Part shown: one piece after another, positions 56,216-64,000 of the stretch
Numbering within the stretch: position 1 is the first letter of the stretch
Layout of the letters: the number at the start of each line of letters is the position of its first letter
DNA from: Richelia sp. UBA3308
GTDB taxonomy: Bacteria; Cyanobacteriota; Cyanobacteriia; Cyanobacteriales; Nostocaceae
Direction of reading: 5' to 3'
NCBI GenBank assembly: GCA_002361335.1
Contig: DESS01000295.1
Location: 10,454 to 74,453, forward strand
DNA length: 64,000 bases
Position numbers and translations under genes: made by a program
Notes under the pieces: model-generated
Told to the model about the DNA's origin: nothing
The model's database searches: none
What the model saw: the letters and a program-made list of their open reading frames with translations, nothing else

Positions 56216-56899
56216 TTAACTACTTCCGTGATCAGATTCATAGGTATTGTTAGCTGACTTTAATCCAGATGAGAAGTAGCTTTGTAGGTAGCTTAAAGAG
56301 AACCGTTTAATTTCTGCGAATAACTGTTGCTGAAATCTTTCCTCTTGACTAAGCGCAATCCATATTAGCTGCCCGCTCACTTTGGACAAAACAAAGGCAA
56401 TCGCTTCATAATCTACTTCTTCTTGAATTGCCTCTCGTTGTTTGAGCAACATTGCAAATTCTTGAATGAGTTTTGCATCAGCGGCATCTTCGATTTTCTC
56501 GAGTTCAGGCATTAATCCTTGAACTTCCATAAAAACCTTATAGTAACCCGGATGCTCTAGAAAGAACTGGACACAGATGTCAGTCAATTTATCTACAAGA
56601 GTAGACAAAGGCAATTCTGCTAGTTCTTCATGATTAAAAAGTGCTAATTGCTGGTGAAGCAAATCGTTATAACGCACAAATAAAGCTTGTACAATCGCTG
56701 CTTTGTTTGGAAAAAACTGGTAAAGCGACCCAATCGGTATCTGGGCCTGGATCGCGATTTCCTTGGTTGTTGTGGCAATGTAGCCTCGGAGCGAAAACAA
56801 GTCTTCTGCCGCATCTAGAATTCGGTTCACCCGTTCTTGACTGCGGGCTTGCACCGGTTTTCGCGGCATTCTGCTGGTTCTTGATGAATCGGTAGACAT
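56216..56899 (-). CDS. TetR family transcriptional repressor
   Basis: 227 residues. The N-terminal helix-turn-helix reads RSQERVNRILDAAEDLFSLRGYIATTTKEIAIQAQIPIGSLYQFFPNKAAI (residues about 18-69), a standard TetR DNA-binding domain. The rest is the helical ligand/dimer domain (PGYYKVFMEVQGLMPELEKI). The divergent promoter it shares with the P450 gene has a palindromic site at 56928-56942, so it most likely represses the P450/amine oxidase genes and itself. The effector is unknown; in this family it is often the substrate or product of the divergent enzyme. Confidence 0.9.
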   Translation of the reverse strand: MSTDSSRTSRMPRKPVQARSQERVNRILDAAEDLFSLRGYIATTTKEIAIQAQIPIGSLYQFFPNKAAIVQALFVRYNDLLHQQLALFNHEELAELPLSTLVDKLTDICVQFFLEHPGYYKVFMEVQGLMPELEKIEDAADAKLIQEFAMLLKQREAIQEEVDYEAIAFVLSKVSGQLIWIALSQEERFQQQLFAEIKRFSLSYLQSYFSSGLKSANNTYESDHGSS

Positions 56900-56927
56900 G
56901 GGAGTTTTTTACTCTTGAATTTATTAA

Positions 56928-56978
56928 ATGAGCATAACTCATATTATTGTTGACAAAAACATGAGTATCGCTTATTTT
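56928..56978 (+). promoter_or_regulatory. candidate TetR operator and P450 promoter
   Basis: ATGAG-CATAA-CTCAT (56928-56942) is a perfect 5-5-5 inverted repeat. Seven bases later come TTGACA (56950-56955) and, 17 bases on, TATTTT (56973-56978), a plausible -35/-10 pair for the P450 gene. A half site ATGAG recurs at 56961-56965. Prediction by eye. Confidence 0.55.
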
Positions 56979-57031
56979 TCTAGATGTCAGTTATAGTCAT
57001 GTTTTGTGCCGTGAGAAAGGAAAACCTTAAA

Positions 57032-58402
57032 ATGAGTCGAGATTTAATGTCCCTTCCCCGTCCCGATGGGATTACCGCCCTTCGTGAAATGAGTCTAGAT
57101 CGCTTGGGATTCCTACAGCGTTGTAACCAACAGTATGAAGGTATCGTTCCCTTGCAATTAGGTGATGAGCTAGTTTGTGTGTTAAATGATCCTGGTTACA
57201 TCACTGAGGTCTTGAAGCGTCCACGTGTGTTTATCAAAGATAAAGAGACACAAGCGTTGGACGGATTAGTAGGCAAGGGCTTAGTCACCAGTGAAGGGGA
57301 TTTTTGGGCGCGGCAACGGCGACTTGCTCAACCTATCTTCCGCCAAAAGAATATCGATGCTTACGCCAATGTGATGGTGGAGTACACCCAGCGTATGCTA
57401 GAGAGCTGGCAAGATGGAGCGATTCGTGATGTGAGCACAGACATGATGCGACTCGCTCTCGATATCGTTATGAAAACTCTCCTTGGTCAGGAGGTGCAAG
57501 ATGTAGCAGCACAGCGAATCAATAATGTTTTAGAGATTTTTCAGGATTGGTTAGATCACAATTCAGCCGTAGCGGTTGCGGCAACCCTAGCAGAAATTGG
57601 CGAACAACAGGCTCAGATATCTGTTGCGTCTTCTGAAAGCATCGATAAAGAGTATCAAGATGCGATCGCACTCTTTGATGAAACTGTTTATGACATCATC
57701 AACTACCGACGTGCCAATGGCCTAACGGGTAACGATTTGCTGGGGTTATTGATGCAGGTAGAAGATGCTGATGATGGTACGCGCATGACTGACCAGCAAT
57801 TGCGAGATGAATCAGCAACGTTTATTATGGCCGGACATGAAACCACTGCAAATTTGCTCTCCTGGACCTGGATGCTATTGGCCCAGAACCCCCAAGTGCG
57901 AGAAAGGCTTAATACAGAACTCAAGACTGTGTTGAATGGCCGCCCCCCAACTGTGGCAGATTTGCCCCAGTTGACTTATGCAGATTGGGTGCTCAAAGAA
58001 TCCCTGCGACTTTATCCACCAGCTTTTGAATTCGCGCGTGAAGCTGCTGAGGATTATGAATTAGATGGATACATCATTCCAAAGGGGACAACCGTAATTG
58101 GCAGCCAATGGTCAATGCATCGCAATCCACGCTACTTTAACGAGCCGGAAACGTTTCAACCAGAGCGCTGGGCTAACGATCTAGAAAAACAATTGCCCCG
58201 TGGTGTGTATTTCCCGTTTAATGATGGTCCTCGTTTCTGTATTGGTAAGAATTTTGCAATGATGGAAGCGCTCTTACTGTTAGCAACCATTTCCCAGCAG
58301 TTTCAGCTAGATTTGGTTCCTAATCAGATTATTGAACCTCGAACCTCGATTGCTTTAAAACCTAAATATGGTATAAAAGTTGTCTTAAAAGCAAACTCAT
58401 AG
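57032..58402 (+). CDS. cytochrome P450
   Basis: Haem-thiolate monooxygenase, 456 residues from ATG 57032, which has AAAGGA at 57016-57021; an upstream ATG at 56984 in the same frame lies on the presumed promoter. I-helix AGHETT at 267-272, ExxR at 323-326 (ESLRLYPP), haem ligand C403 in FNDGPRFCIG. The I-helix and haem text look like soluble bacterial P450s of the broad CYP102/CYP4-like group; I cannot assign a CYP number. No membrane anchor. Substrate unknown. It needs electrons from a ferredoxin or flavodoxin; a flavodoxin gene is at 60505. Probably an operon with the amine oxidase 102 bp downstream. Confidence 0.93.
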   Translation: MSRDLMSLPRPDGITALREMSLDRLGFLQRCNQQYEGIVPLQLGDELVCVLNDPGYITEVLKRPRVFIKDKETQALDGLVGKGLVTSEGDFWARQRRLAQPIFRQKNIDAYANVMVEYTQRMLESWQDGAIRDVSTDMMRLALDIVMKTLLGQEVQDVAAQRINNVLEIFQDWLDHNSAVAVAATLAEIGEQQAQISVASSESIDKEYQDAIALFDETVYDIINYRRANGLTGNDLLGLLMQVEDADDGTRMTDQQLRDESATFIMAGHETTANLLSWTWMLLAQNPQVRERLNTELKTVLNGRPPTVADLPQLTYADWVLKESLRLYPPAFEFAREAAEDYELDGYIIPKGTTVIGSQWSMHRNPRYFNEPETFQPERWANDLEKQLPRGVYFPFNDGPRFCIGKNFAMMEALLLLATISQQFQLDLVPNQIIEPRTSIALKPKYGIKVVLKANS

Positions 58403-58504
58403 TCAGTTTTTTTTGGGTGTCGTAGTGGGTGTTAGCCGATAATTTATCGTCTGCACCCAAGTAGAAAAAATCTTCTCTTTACTCGAAAAGGTACGAAACA
58501 ATTC

Positions 58505-59851
58505 ATGGCTAATACATCTCAAGACTCAATTGTTATTGTTGGTGCAGGAGCTGCAGGTCTGAGTGCAGCAAGATATCTCAAACAACATGGACAAGATGCA
58601 ATTATTCTAGAAGCCCGTGATTGTATTGGTGGACGGGTTCGGACCATTCATGATTTCGGTGTACCCGTCGATTTGGGAGCTGCCTGGCTTCATAGTGGTC
58701 CGGGTAATCCACTAAAGAAAATTGCAGAAGAGATTTCCTTAGAAAAAAGGGTTTCAGATTTTTCCAACTTAGCAATTTATGGCATTCAATCTGAGAGTGG
58801 TTTTATCGATCCGCTGAAGGCTGGTGAGAACTTGTCTGCTGAATTTGAAGCATTCGAGAAAGCAATGAAGTCTGCCAGTTTGTGGCCTTATTTACGCACC
58901 GTCATAGGACGAAGCGTTGGTCTTGGTGGTTCACCCATGAGTGTTGCCGATATCTTGGAGCGGGCTGCTGCTAAGTTAAAGGGAAGGCAAGGGAGTTTAC
59001 AATACCTCAGGCTTTTGAGCATGTTCCTTGAAGGTCTTTATGCCTCACCCACTGAGGAATTAGGTTTTGCAAGCTTACTAACAGAATCTGCAACAGAACC
59101 CGAGGGAGGGATGCTACCTACAGATGACCAATTTGTCACTGGGGGGATGGAAAAAATTATAAATTACCTGGCCCAAGATATTGAAGTACACTTTAATCAG
59201 GTCGTCAAACATATTGCCTACGATCAACATAGAGTTGAAATCCAAACTCAGAATGAAACCTTTAAGGCAAGAGCGGTTATCGTCACTGTTCCCATTGGTG
59301 TTTTGCGTTCTGGACAAATTACCTTTGAGCCAGATTTACCTCGTTTGCATCAACAAGCACTGAAGTATATGGATATGGGATTAGTCAACAGAGTAGTCTT
59401 GCAATTTCCCCATATTTTTTGGCCAGAGTCCGTGGATATTTTGGGAATGTGTAATAGTTCTTTGCGACCCATGTTCATAAACTATGCCCATTACAAGCAG
59501 CTCCCCGTTTTAATTGGTGTTGTGGGGGGACAGGTGGCCCACCGAATTGAGGCTCTTTCTGATACGGCGATCGCGCAAGAATTTTGCAGTGAACTTCAGC
59601 GAATCCTGCAAGTGAGTGTTCCAGAACCGACAAAAGTTGTTGTTCAACGCTGGAAACAAGAGGAGTTTGCAGGTGGATCTTATCCAAGATATTTGGTCGG
59701 TGCTACCGGGTTAGAACCCAAGCATCTCGCAACTCCGATTCTAAACCGAGTGTTTTTTGCAGGTGATGCGACTAGTTTGACCGAGCCTGGATACCTCCAT
59801 GGAGCTTTTTGGTCTGGAGAGCTGGCTGCACAGCATCTTTGTAAAATGTAG
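58505..59851 (+). CDS. FAD-dependent amine oxidase
   Basis: Flavin monoamine oxidase-type enzyme, 448 residues. FAD-binding GAGAAG at 13-18, E36 for the ribose, GGRVRT at 42-47, and substrate-site-like DLGAAWLHSG with H63, a pattern of polyamine oxidases. The C-terminal FAD motif FFAGDATSLTEPGYLHGAFWSGELAA is present. Possible substrates are polyamines, L-amino acids or a P450-modified amine; the sequence does not decide. No signal peptide, so cytosolic. A GAAAAGG Shine-Dalgarno-like site lies upstream. Directly follows the P450 in the same direction. Confidence 0.92.
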   Translation: MANTSQDSIVIVGAGAAGLSAARYLKQHGQDAIILEARDCIGGRVRTIHDFGVPVDLGAAWLHSGPGNPLKKIAEEISLEKRVSDFSNLAIYGIQSESGFIDPLKAGENLSAEFEAFEKAMKSASLWPYLRTVIGRSVGLGGSPMSVADILERAAAKLKGRQGSLQYLRLLSMFLEGLYASPTEELGFASLLTESATEPEGGMLPTDDQFVTGGMEKIINYLAQDIEVHFNQVVKHIAYDQHRVEIQTQNETFKARAVIVTVPIGVLRSGQITFEPDLPRLHQQALKYMDMGLVNRVVLQFPHIFWPESVDILGMCNSSLRPMFINYAHYKQLPVLIGVVGGQVAHRIEALSDTAIAQEFCSELQRILQVSVPEPTKVVVQRWKQEEFAGGSYPRYLVGATGLEPKHLATPILNRVFFAGDATSLTEPGYLHGAFWSGELAAQHLCKM

Positions 59852-60504
59852 GATCAGCTGGTTAGTTAACATTGGAGAGCGAAAAAAAGCGGGGGGAGAT
59901 CGCGACAAATTTTACACAAGGGATCTCGAAGATTAGATTTATCTTATAGTATAGTAATTCATTAATTGGTTGAAAATTATTACATTCTTGCCTTTTAAGC
60001 TAAGTTCTTTAACAGTTACTAGCTCCGAATCCGCACAGAGAAAACTCTTGCAATGCAAGATTTAACCTTTCCATCTTCTAGATCAAATAACTTTTCAATT
60101 GGTGATATATAGTTATTTTCTGTTGAATAGAATACAAATTATTAACCTCACCCCTCTCCGATGCTTTGGAGAGGGGAAGGGGTGAGGTTGCCTGCATTGT
60201 ATTGCACTAAGGGTGAAAACCGCTATAATTTCCCAAGGCACAAAATGCAGGAGACTTTTGATAAATTTTGTCATATGTGTTACAACACCGCCACAAATCT
60301 AAGATTAATTTGTAATAGTGTCTTGATTTAAAAGTCATTACTCTGCTAACTATAGAGAATTTATGGTCCCCTTAACAACCTGTTAATTCTTGAGAATTGC
60401 TACCAATTTTGAACCGATTAAACCGATTGAATCTCTGCAAGTCAAAATCCTAAGCAATCGGAGGATAAAAAAGTATATCGCTCAAATCCACAGGAGCTTT
60501 AATT
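59852..60504. other. intergenic region upstream of flavodoxin
   Basis: 653 bp. Contains a repeat with CCCCTCTCC/GGAGAGGGG arms (60151-60189) inside a larger CCTCACC/GGTGAGG pair, a type common in cyanobacteria. No gene. The flavodoxin probably has its own promoter here. Confidence 0.55.
60148..60188. repeat. CCTCACCCCTCTCC hairpin repeat
   Basis: CCTCACCCCTCTCC, short loop, GGAGAGGGG, then AAGGGGTGAGG: nested arms of 7 and 9 bp. Confidence 0.7.
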
Positions 60505-61044
60505 ATGGCAAAAATAGCTATTTTTTATGGGAGTACTTCCGGTATCACTGAAGAAGTTGCTACGAAAATACACCAGCATTTTGGTGAAGAACTGTGCGAT
60601 ATTTACAGCATGGAAGAAGATTTCACCAGTGTTGATGAAATGCTTGAGTATGATTATTTACTCTTTGGTTGTTCTACCTGGGGTTCTGGTGAAGTCCAAA
60701 ATGATTGGCGCGATCCTTTATTTGAGATGGAAATGGACAAACCAGATTTTACAGGTAAAACCATTGCGCTATTCGGTGCGGGAGATTATGCGAGTCATGG
60801 GGAACAGTTTGTCAGCGCATTAGGAACTTTGTACGATCACTTCAAAAAATTAGGTGCAAATTTTATTGGTGAGTTTCCTACCGACGGTTACACCTATGAG
60901 TATTCCTTTGCTGTGCGCGACGGTAAATTTGTCGGATTACCTATTGATGAAGTGAATGAAAGTGATAAAACCGATGAGCGTATCGCCCGTTGGTTGGAGG
61001 TATTGAAACCACATTTTTCTATGGCATCGCTGGAAACTGCGTGA
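60505..61044 (+). CDS. flavodoxin (long-chain)
   Basis: Small FMN electron carrier, 179 residues. The FMN phosphate loop FYGSTSGITEEVA has the pattern at 9-15. Isoalloxazine loops are FGCSTWGSGEVQNDW (first loop) and FGAGDYASHGEQF (second), and the long-chain insertion precedes STDGYxFE-like text (PTDGYTYEYSFAVRDGKFVGLPIDE). Cyanobacterial flavodoxin replaces ferredoxin under iron shortage; this one is less like typical IsiB than like proteobacterial FldA/NifF proteins, so I leave the symbol empty. An AGGAGC Shine-Dalgarno precedes the ATG. It is 0.65 kb after the amine oxidase and could serve the P450. A clear terminator follows. Confidence 0.93.
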   Translation: MAKIAIFYGSTSGITEEVATKIHQHFGEELCDIYSMEEDFTSVDEMLEYDYLLFGCSTWGSGEVQNDWRDPLFEMEMDKPDFTGKTIALFGAGDYASHGEQFVSALGTLYDHFKKLGANFIGEFPTDGYTYEYSFAVRDGKFVGLPIDEVNESDKTDERIARWLEVLKPHFSMASLETA

Positions 61045-61093
61045 ATTTTTAACTACAACGCCCGCATCGGACTTAATTAATATTAAATTAACG

Positions 61094-61122
61094 AACTCCT
61101 AGCTTAGTTACTAGGAGTTTTT
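61094..61122 (+). terminator. rho-independent terminator after flavodoxin
   Basis: Perfect arms AACTCCTAG (61094-61102) and CTAGGAGTT (61111-61119) followed by a T-run. Confidence 0.88.
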
Positions 61123-61148
61123 ACTTAATTAACTTGGGTTTCGAGCAG

Positions 61149-61922
61149 CTAAAACAGTTCCTTTTTACAGATATTATTCAGGGGTTCTGAAACTACTTCA
61201 CTTAAACCAACAGAAGTTAATAATTGATTCCAATTAACCATGGCTTTTGAGTAATAACGAGAACTACAGCGTTGTTGAGCTACATTCGCGATCGCTTCGT
61301 GCCAAATACCAGCTTCTGCATAAATTTTTGAACGGTATTGCGGTGCTAATTTATTTAACTTGATCCGCACTGCCAAATTAGGTTTAGTTCGTTCTACCCA
61401 GCCTTCAACAGTTATAGTGTCAAATGATTCCTCTGAGCCACAATCTACTGAGAGGTACCAATGATACTGCTTGCCAAGCTTTAAAGCTGGAGCCTCAGAA
61501 GGAAGAGTAAATGCAAAAATTCCTTGTTGTTTAGGAAGCGTAAAATTGGTTTTATAAACTAAATCATCGTTATCATCGAGCAATATAAATTCGGCTGTTT
61601 GTACATCAGATTTAGCGACTTTCCAGAAAAATGTTGGACGTTCGTTAAAGGTTAATCCCAATTTTTCTTTAGGCATTAAAGAAACTAAACGCCGTTCTTT
61701 TTCCGCACAACCACCACGAGTTGCTCCTCCAGCTGTTCTCGAAGGTGTTCCCCGATTTTGTGTTTTAAAAGCCTGGCTAATTTTCCATGTCTTGGCTTTC
61801 TGGGTGCTTACAAATCCAGTTGGAGAATTAGCTCGCACTGAAACTACCGAAACAATAGACAGTGCCAAAGATATGGGAATTGTTGCAATATATAATTTTT
61901 TTTTAATCCAAGTCATCAGCAA
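61149..61922 (-). CDS. DUF928 domain protein
   Basis: Exported cyanobacterial protein of unknown function, 257 residues. Signal peptide about 1-32 (LYIATIPISLALSIVSVVSV). The family opening is clear at about 58-75: GTPSRTAGGATRGGC, then LMPKEKLGLTFNERPTFFWKV, then an all-beta domain (FILLDDNDDLVYKTNFTLP), YHWYLSVDCG and a helical end with WHEAIANVAQQRC. DUF928 proteins often sit near CHASE2 or caspase/TPR genes in cyanobacteria; here it faces away from the NHLP-type export gene. The start could be M1 or M3. Confidence 0.88.
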   Translation of the reverse strand: MLMTWIKKKLYIATIPISLALSIVSVVSVRANSPTGFVSTQKAKTWKISQAFKTQNRGTPSRTAGGATRGGCAEKERRLVSLMPKEKLGLTFNERPTFFWKVAKSDVQTAEFILLDDNDDLVYKTNFTLPKQQGIFAFTLPSEAPALKLGKQYHWYLSVDCGSEESFDTITVEGWVERTKPNLAVRIKLNKLAPQYRSKIYAEAGIWHEAIANVAQQRCSSRYYSKAMVNWNQLLTSVGLSEVVSEPLNNICKKELF

Positions 61923-62287
61923 ACCTCTTGTAAATTCTCTTCTTAATTAACTTGTTAATTAGTCAATTAATATTATTTGGCTCCTAAGGGCGATTATTTT
62001 TTGATGTTTTTGTTAACCGATAAATGAGGTGCGAAGACTACCCCTGATTTTTAGTATTCCCACACTCAACCCGAAACTCTCAGATTCTAAATTTAATGAA
62101 GCCCTTCATCCTCCCATCAACTCCCTCAATCGTTGTTTTTAACTCTTAGAGATCGAGTGGTTTCAACTTTTAAACTTGATTTTTTAAACTTCATTGTAAT
62201 TTTAAATCCCAGAATGGGAACACTAAGAAAGGTCAATCAATGACCGACATCATACATAATTTTACTTAGATACAGTGTTTTTATTTT
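61923..62287. other. divergent intergenic region, DUF928 and secretion protein
   Basis: 365 bp, AT-rich with CTCCCATCAACTCCCTCAAT near 62114. No repeat family or Shine-Dalgarno recognised before the ATG at 62288. Confidence 0.4.
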
Positions 62288-63892
62288 ATGGATAACGAAA
62301 AACTATTTAGGAAAGAATCTTTAGAACGGTTATCTTCCCCAGAACGTTTAGATCAACTGATGCAGTTAGTCAATCCCAGGGATTGGTTACCATTGAGTAC
62401 TTTAGGTGTTTTTGTGGTTATGGCTGTGATTTGGAGCATTTTTGGGCGCATCCCGATCGCAGAGAATGCACCAGGGGTGTTAATTTTACCTAAGCGGGTA
62501 GTACAGTTTCAGTCACCAATTTCTGGACAGTTAAAGTCAGTGAATGTTAAACAAGGGGAGTGCGTGGAAAAAGATCGACTATTGGCAACTATCGATCCTT
62601 CACAATTAAAGCAACAGCTACAACAACAACGTGCCAAACGCATGGAATTGTTAGCACAAGCATCCGATAGTGGGAAATTACAACGTCAGCGCAGTCTCTT
62701 AGAAAAAGAGGCTTTAATTTCTGCACGAGCAAGTATACAACAACGGTTGCTGACTGCACAAGAACTTTCTCCGATCATCAAAAATCAAGACTTAACAGCT
62801 ATTACCCAACAACGCCAAACTTTACAACAGAGGTTGGAGACTGCACGCGCTCTAACTCCTGTTCTTAAAGAGAAAGCATCTAATGCCATCGCCCAACAAA
62901 AACAGAGCATCCAGCAACGCTTGGGAGATGCACGAAATTTAATTCCAATTCAAAAAGAAAGATTAGAAAAGCGACAAGAATTACTAAAACAAGGAGCAAT
63001 TCCCAAAGATGCAGTGTTACAAGTACAACAAGAATACCGTCAAGCACAGCAACAAGTTGCTGCATTAGAAGCAGAATTAAAAGGATTAGATTTCAATGAA
63101 ATAGAAATACAACAGCAATATTTAGGTAATCTCAACAGTATTAGGGACATTCAAGTTCAATTAAAAGAATTGAGGGTGAAAGAAACCCAGGCTGAACAAA
63201 GATACCTAGATAACCTTAATACTATTTCTGAATTACAAGCACAATTACAAGATATTAATAGTAAAAATAAACGTATTGAACAAGAAAACTTAAACATAAA
63301 CAATAGCAGAATCAATCAAATAAAAGAAGTTGAGCGTAATATTGCTCAATTAGAGCAAAAAGTAGCTAATAATAGCAAAATTGTTAGTACCCAAGCTGGA
63401 TGTATTTTAGAAATTACAGCTACTAATGGACAAGTTGTTAACCCCGGTACTCCCATTGCCAGCATAGACACTCAGGCTACAGGTGGAAAAATGGTAGCTA
63501 TTACTTATTTTCCAGTAAAAAATGGGAAAAAAATTAAACCAGGAATGCCAATTCAAATTACTCCCGATACAGTACAAAGAGAAAGATTTGGGGGTATTAT
63601 TGGCAAAGTTGTTTCAGTTTCTCCCTTTCCCATTACTCCTCAAGGAGCAGCCTTAGAATTAGGAAATCAAGAATTAGTAAATAAGTTAATTGCAGGGGAA
63701 CCAAGAATTGCAATTACAGCGGAATTAGAAACAGATGAATCGACTTTTAGTGGTTATCGTTGGTCATCTTCTAAAGGACCAAAATTAAAAATTTCACCGG
63801 CTACTACTACTACAGTTCGCGTGCGAATTGCACAAAGGGCACCGATCACTTTTGTGCTACCAATTCTTAGAGAATGGACTGGTTTTAGTTAA
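62288..63892 (+). CDS. HlyD-type membrane fusion protein, NHLP bacteriocin export type
   Basis: Periplasmic adaptor of a type I-like peptide exporter, 534 residues. Opening text FRKESLERLSSPERLDQLM is that of NHLP bacteriocin secretion proteins. One membrane helix at about 34-53 (LPLSTLGVFVVMAVIWSIFG), a lipoyl half-domain (VQFQSPISGQLKSVNVKQGE), a long coiled coil at about 95-375 with three tandem segments (IQQRLLTAQELSP, LQQRLETARALTP, IQQRLGDARNLIP), the second lipoyl half (VSTQAGCILEITATNGQVV), and a beta-barrel end. Partner ABC transporter-peptidase genes and the precursor would be expected to the right, beyond the window. A heptamer array starts 18 bp after the stop. Confidence 0.88.
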   Translation: MDNEKLFRKESLERLSSPERLDQLMQLVNPRDWLPLSTLGVFVVMAVIWSIFGRIPIAENAPGVLILPKRVVQFQSPISGQLKSVNVKQGECVEKDRLLATIDPSQLKQQLQQQRAKRMELLAQASDSGKLQRQRSLLEKEALISARASIQQRLLTAQELSPIIKNQDLTAITQQRQTLQQRLETARALTPVLKEKASNAIAQQKQSIQQRLGDARNLIPIQKERLEKRQELLKQGAIPKDAVLQVQQEYRQAQQQVAALEAELKGLDFNEIEIQQQYLGNLNSIRDIQVQLKELRVKETQAEQRYLDNLNTISELQAQLQDINSKNKRIEQENLNINNSRINQIKEVERNIAQLEQKVANNSKIVSTQAGCILEITATNGQVVNPGTPIASIDTQATGGKMVAITYFPVKNGKKIKPGMPIQITPDTVQRERFGGIIGKVVSVSPFPITPQGAALELGNQELVNKLIAGEPRIAITAELETDESTFSGYRWSSSKGPKLKISPATTTTVRVRIAQRAPITFVLPILREWTGFS

Positions 63893-63910
63893 TCATTTAT
63901 GTTGCTCAAC

Positions 63911-64000
63911 GAGTAAGAAGTAAGAAGTAAGAAGTAAGAAGTAAGAAGTAAGAAGTAAGAAGTAATGAGTAATGAGTAATGAGTAAGAAGTAAGAAGTAA
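63911..64000. repeat. heptamer array GAGTAAG/AAGTAAG/GAGTAAT, running off the window
   Basis: About 13 units of 7 nt in phase: GAGTAAG, six AAGTAAG, AAGTAAT, then GAGTAAT and further AAGTAAG units. Reads as the complement type of the CTTCTTA units in front of recG. Confidence 0.9.

Overview
The window reads as chromosome from a filamentous, probably heterocystous, cyanobacterium of the Nostocales. Direct signs are frequent GCGATCGC (HIP1) octamers, heptanucleotide tandem arrays between genes, and genes typical of cyanobacteria: the RpaB response regulator, a Tic20-like protein, a CCB4-like cytochrome b6f assembly factor, the GDP-mannose pyrophosphorylase/phosphomannomutase-like fusion, PEP-CTERM exported proteins, a TerB-family protein and a DUF928 protein. 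Species cannot be fixed from this sequence alone.

Layout. 1-24.7 kb is mostly core genome: guaA (5' end cut by the window), a cation-efflux transporter, a TerB-domain protein, recG, an acidic-repeat protein, tsf and rpsB, a GAF histidine kinase, a family 2 glycosyltransferase, a PEP-CTERM protein, argG, a DedA protein, a STAS protein, rpsF, a fumarylacetoacetase-family hydrolase, a Tic20-like protein, moaC and tRNA-Arg(ACG). 25-29.8 kb carries an exported HAD phosphatase fused to a 5'-nucleotidase, and a second cation-efflux transporter with a His-rich N-terminus. 29.8-35.5 kb is a scar zone: an IS701-like transposase remnant, many dispersed repeats, and a broken group II intron beside a two-ATPase peptide/nickel-type ABC protein. 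35.5-44.7 kb has ssb, a sugar-type ABC ATPase, the mannose-1-phosphate guanylyltransferase fusion, an amidoligase gene broken by a stop codon, and a family 4 glycosyltransferase. 44.4-46.7 kb is a second scar zone with an RTX-type Ca-binding protein, a decapitated gene facing it and a caspase-like C-terminal remnant. 47-53.5 kb returns to core genes (radA, rpaB, CCB4-like, DUF456) and ends in two LEVG-type PEP-CTERM paralogues.

54-64 kb is the most unusual part. It has an arginine deiminase fused to a response-regulator receiver domain. Next come a TetR repressor divergent from a cytochrome P450 and FAD amine oxidase pair, with a flavodoxin 0.65 kb further on that could feed the P450 electrons. 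The window closes with a DUF928 protein and a membrane-fusion protein of the NHLP bacteriocin-export type, which hints at a peptide export locus just outside the right edge.

At a finer scale the intergenic DNA is crowded with repeats. There are 7-mer arrays, one of which fills the whole gap in front of recG. There is a 26-bp palindromic element caught inside a transposase remnant, a 125-bp MITE-like element, a roughly 62-bp dispersed repeat at the intron breakpoint, and several perfect palindromes. At four or five places such repeats sit at the exact breakpoints of damaged genes, so they look active in reshaping this genome.
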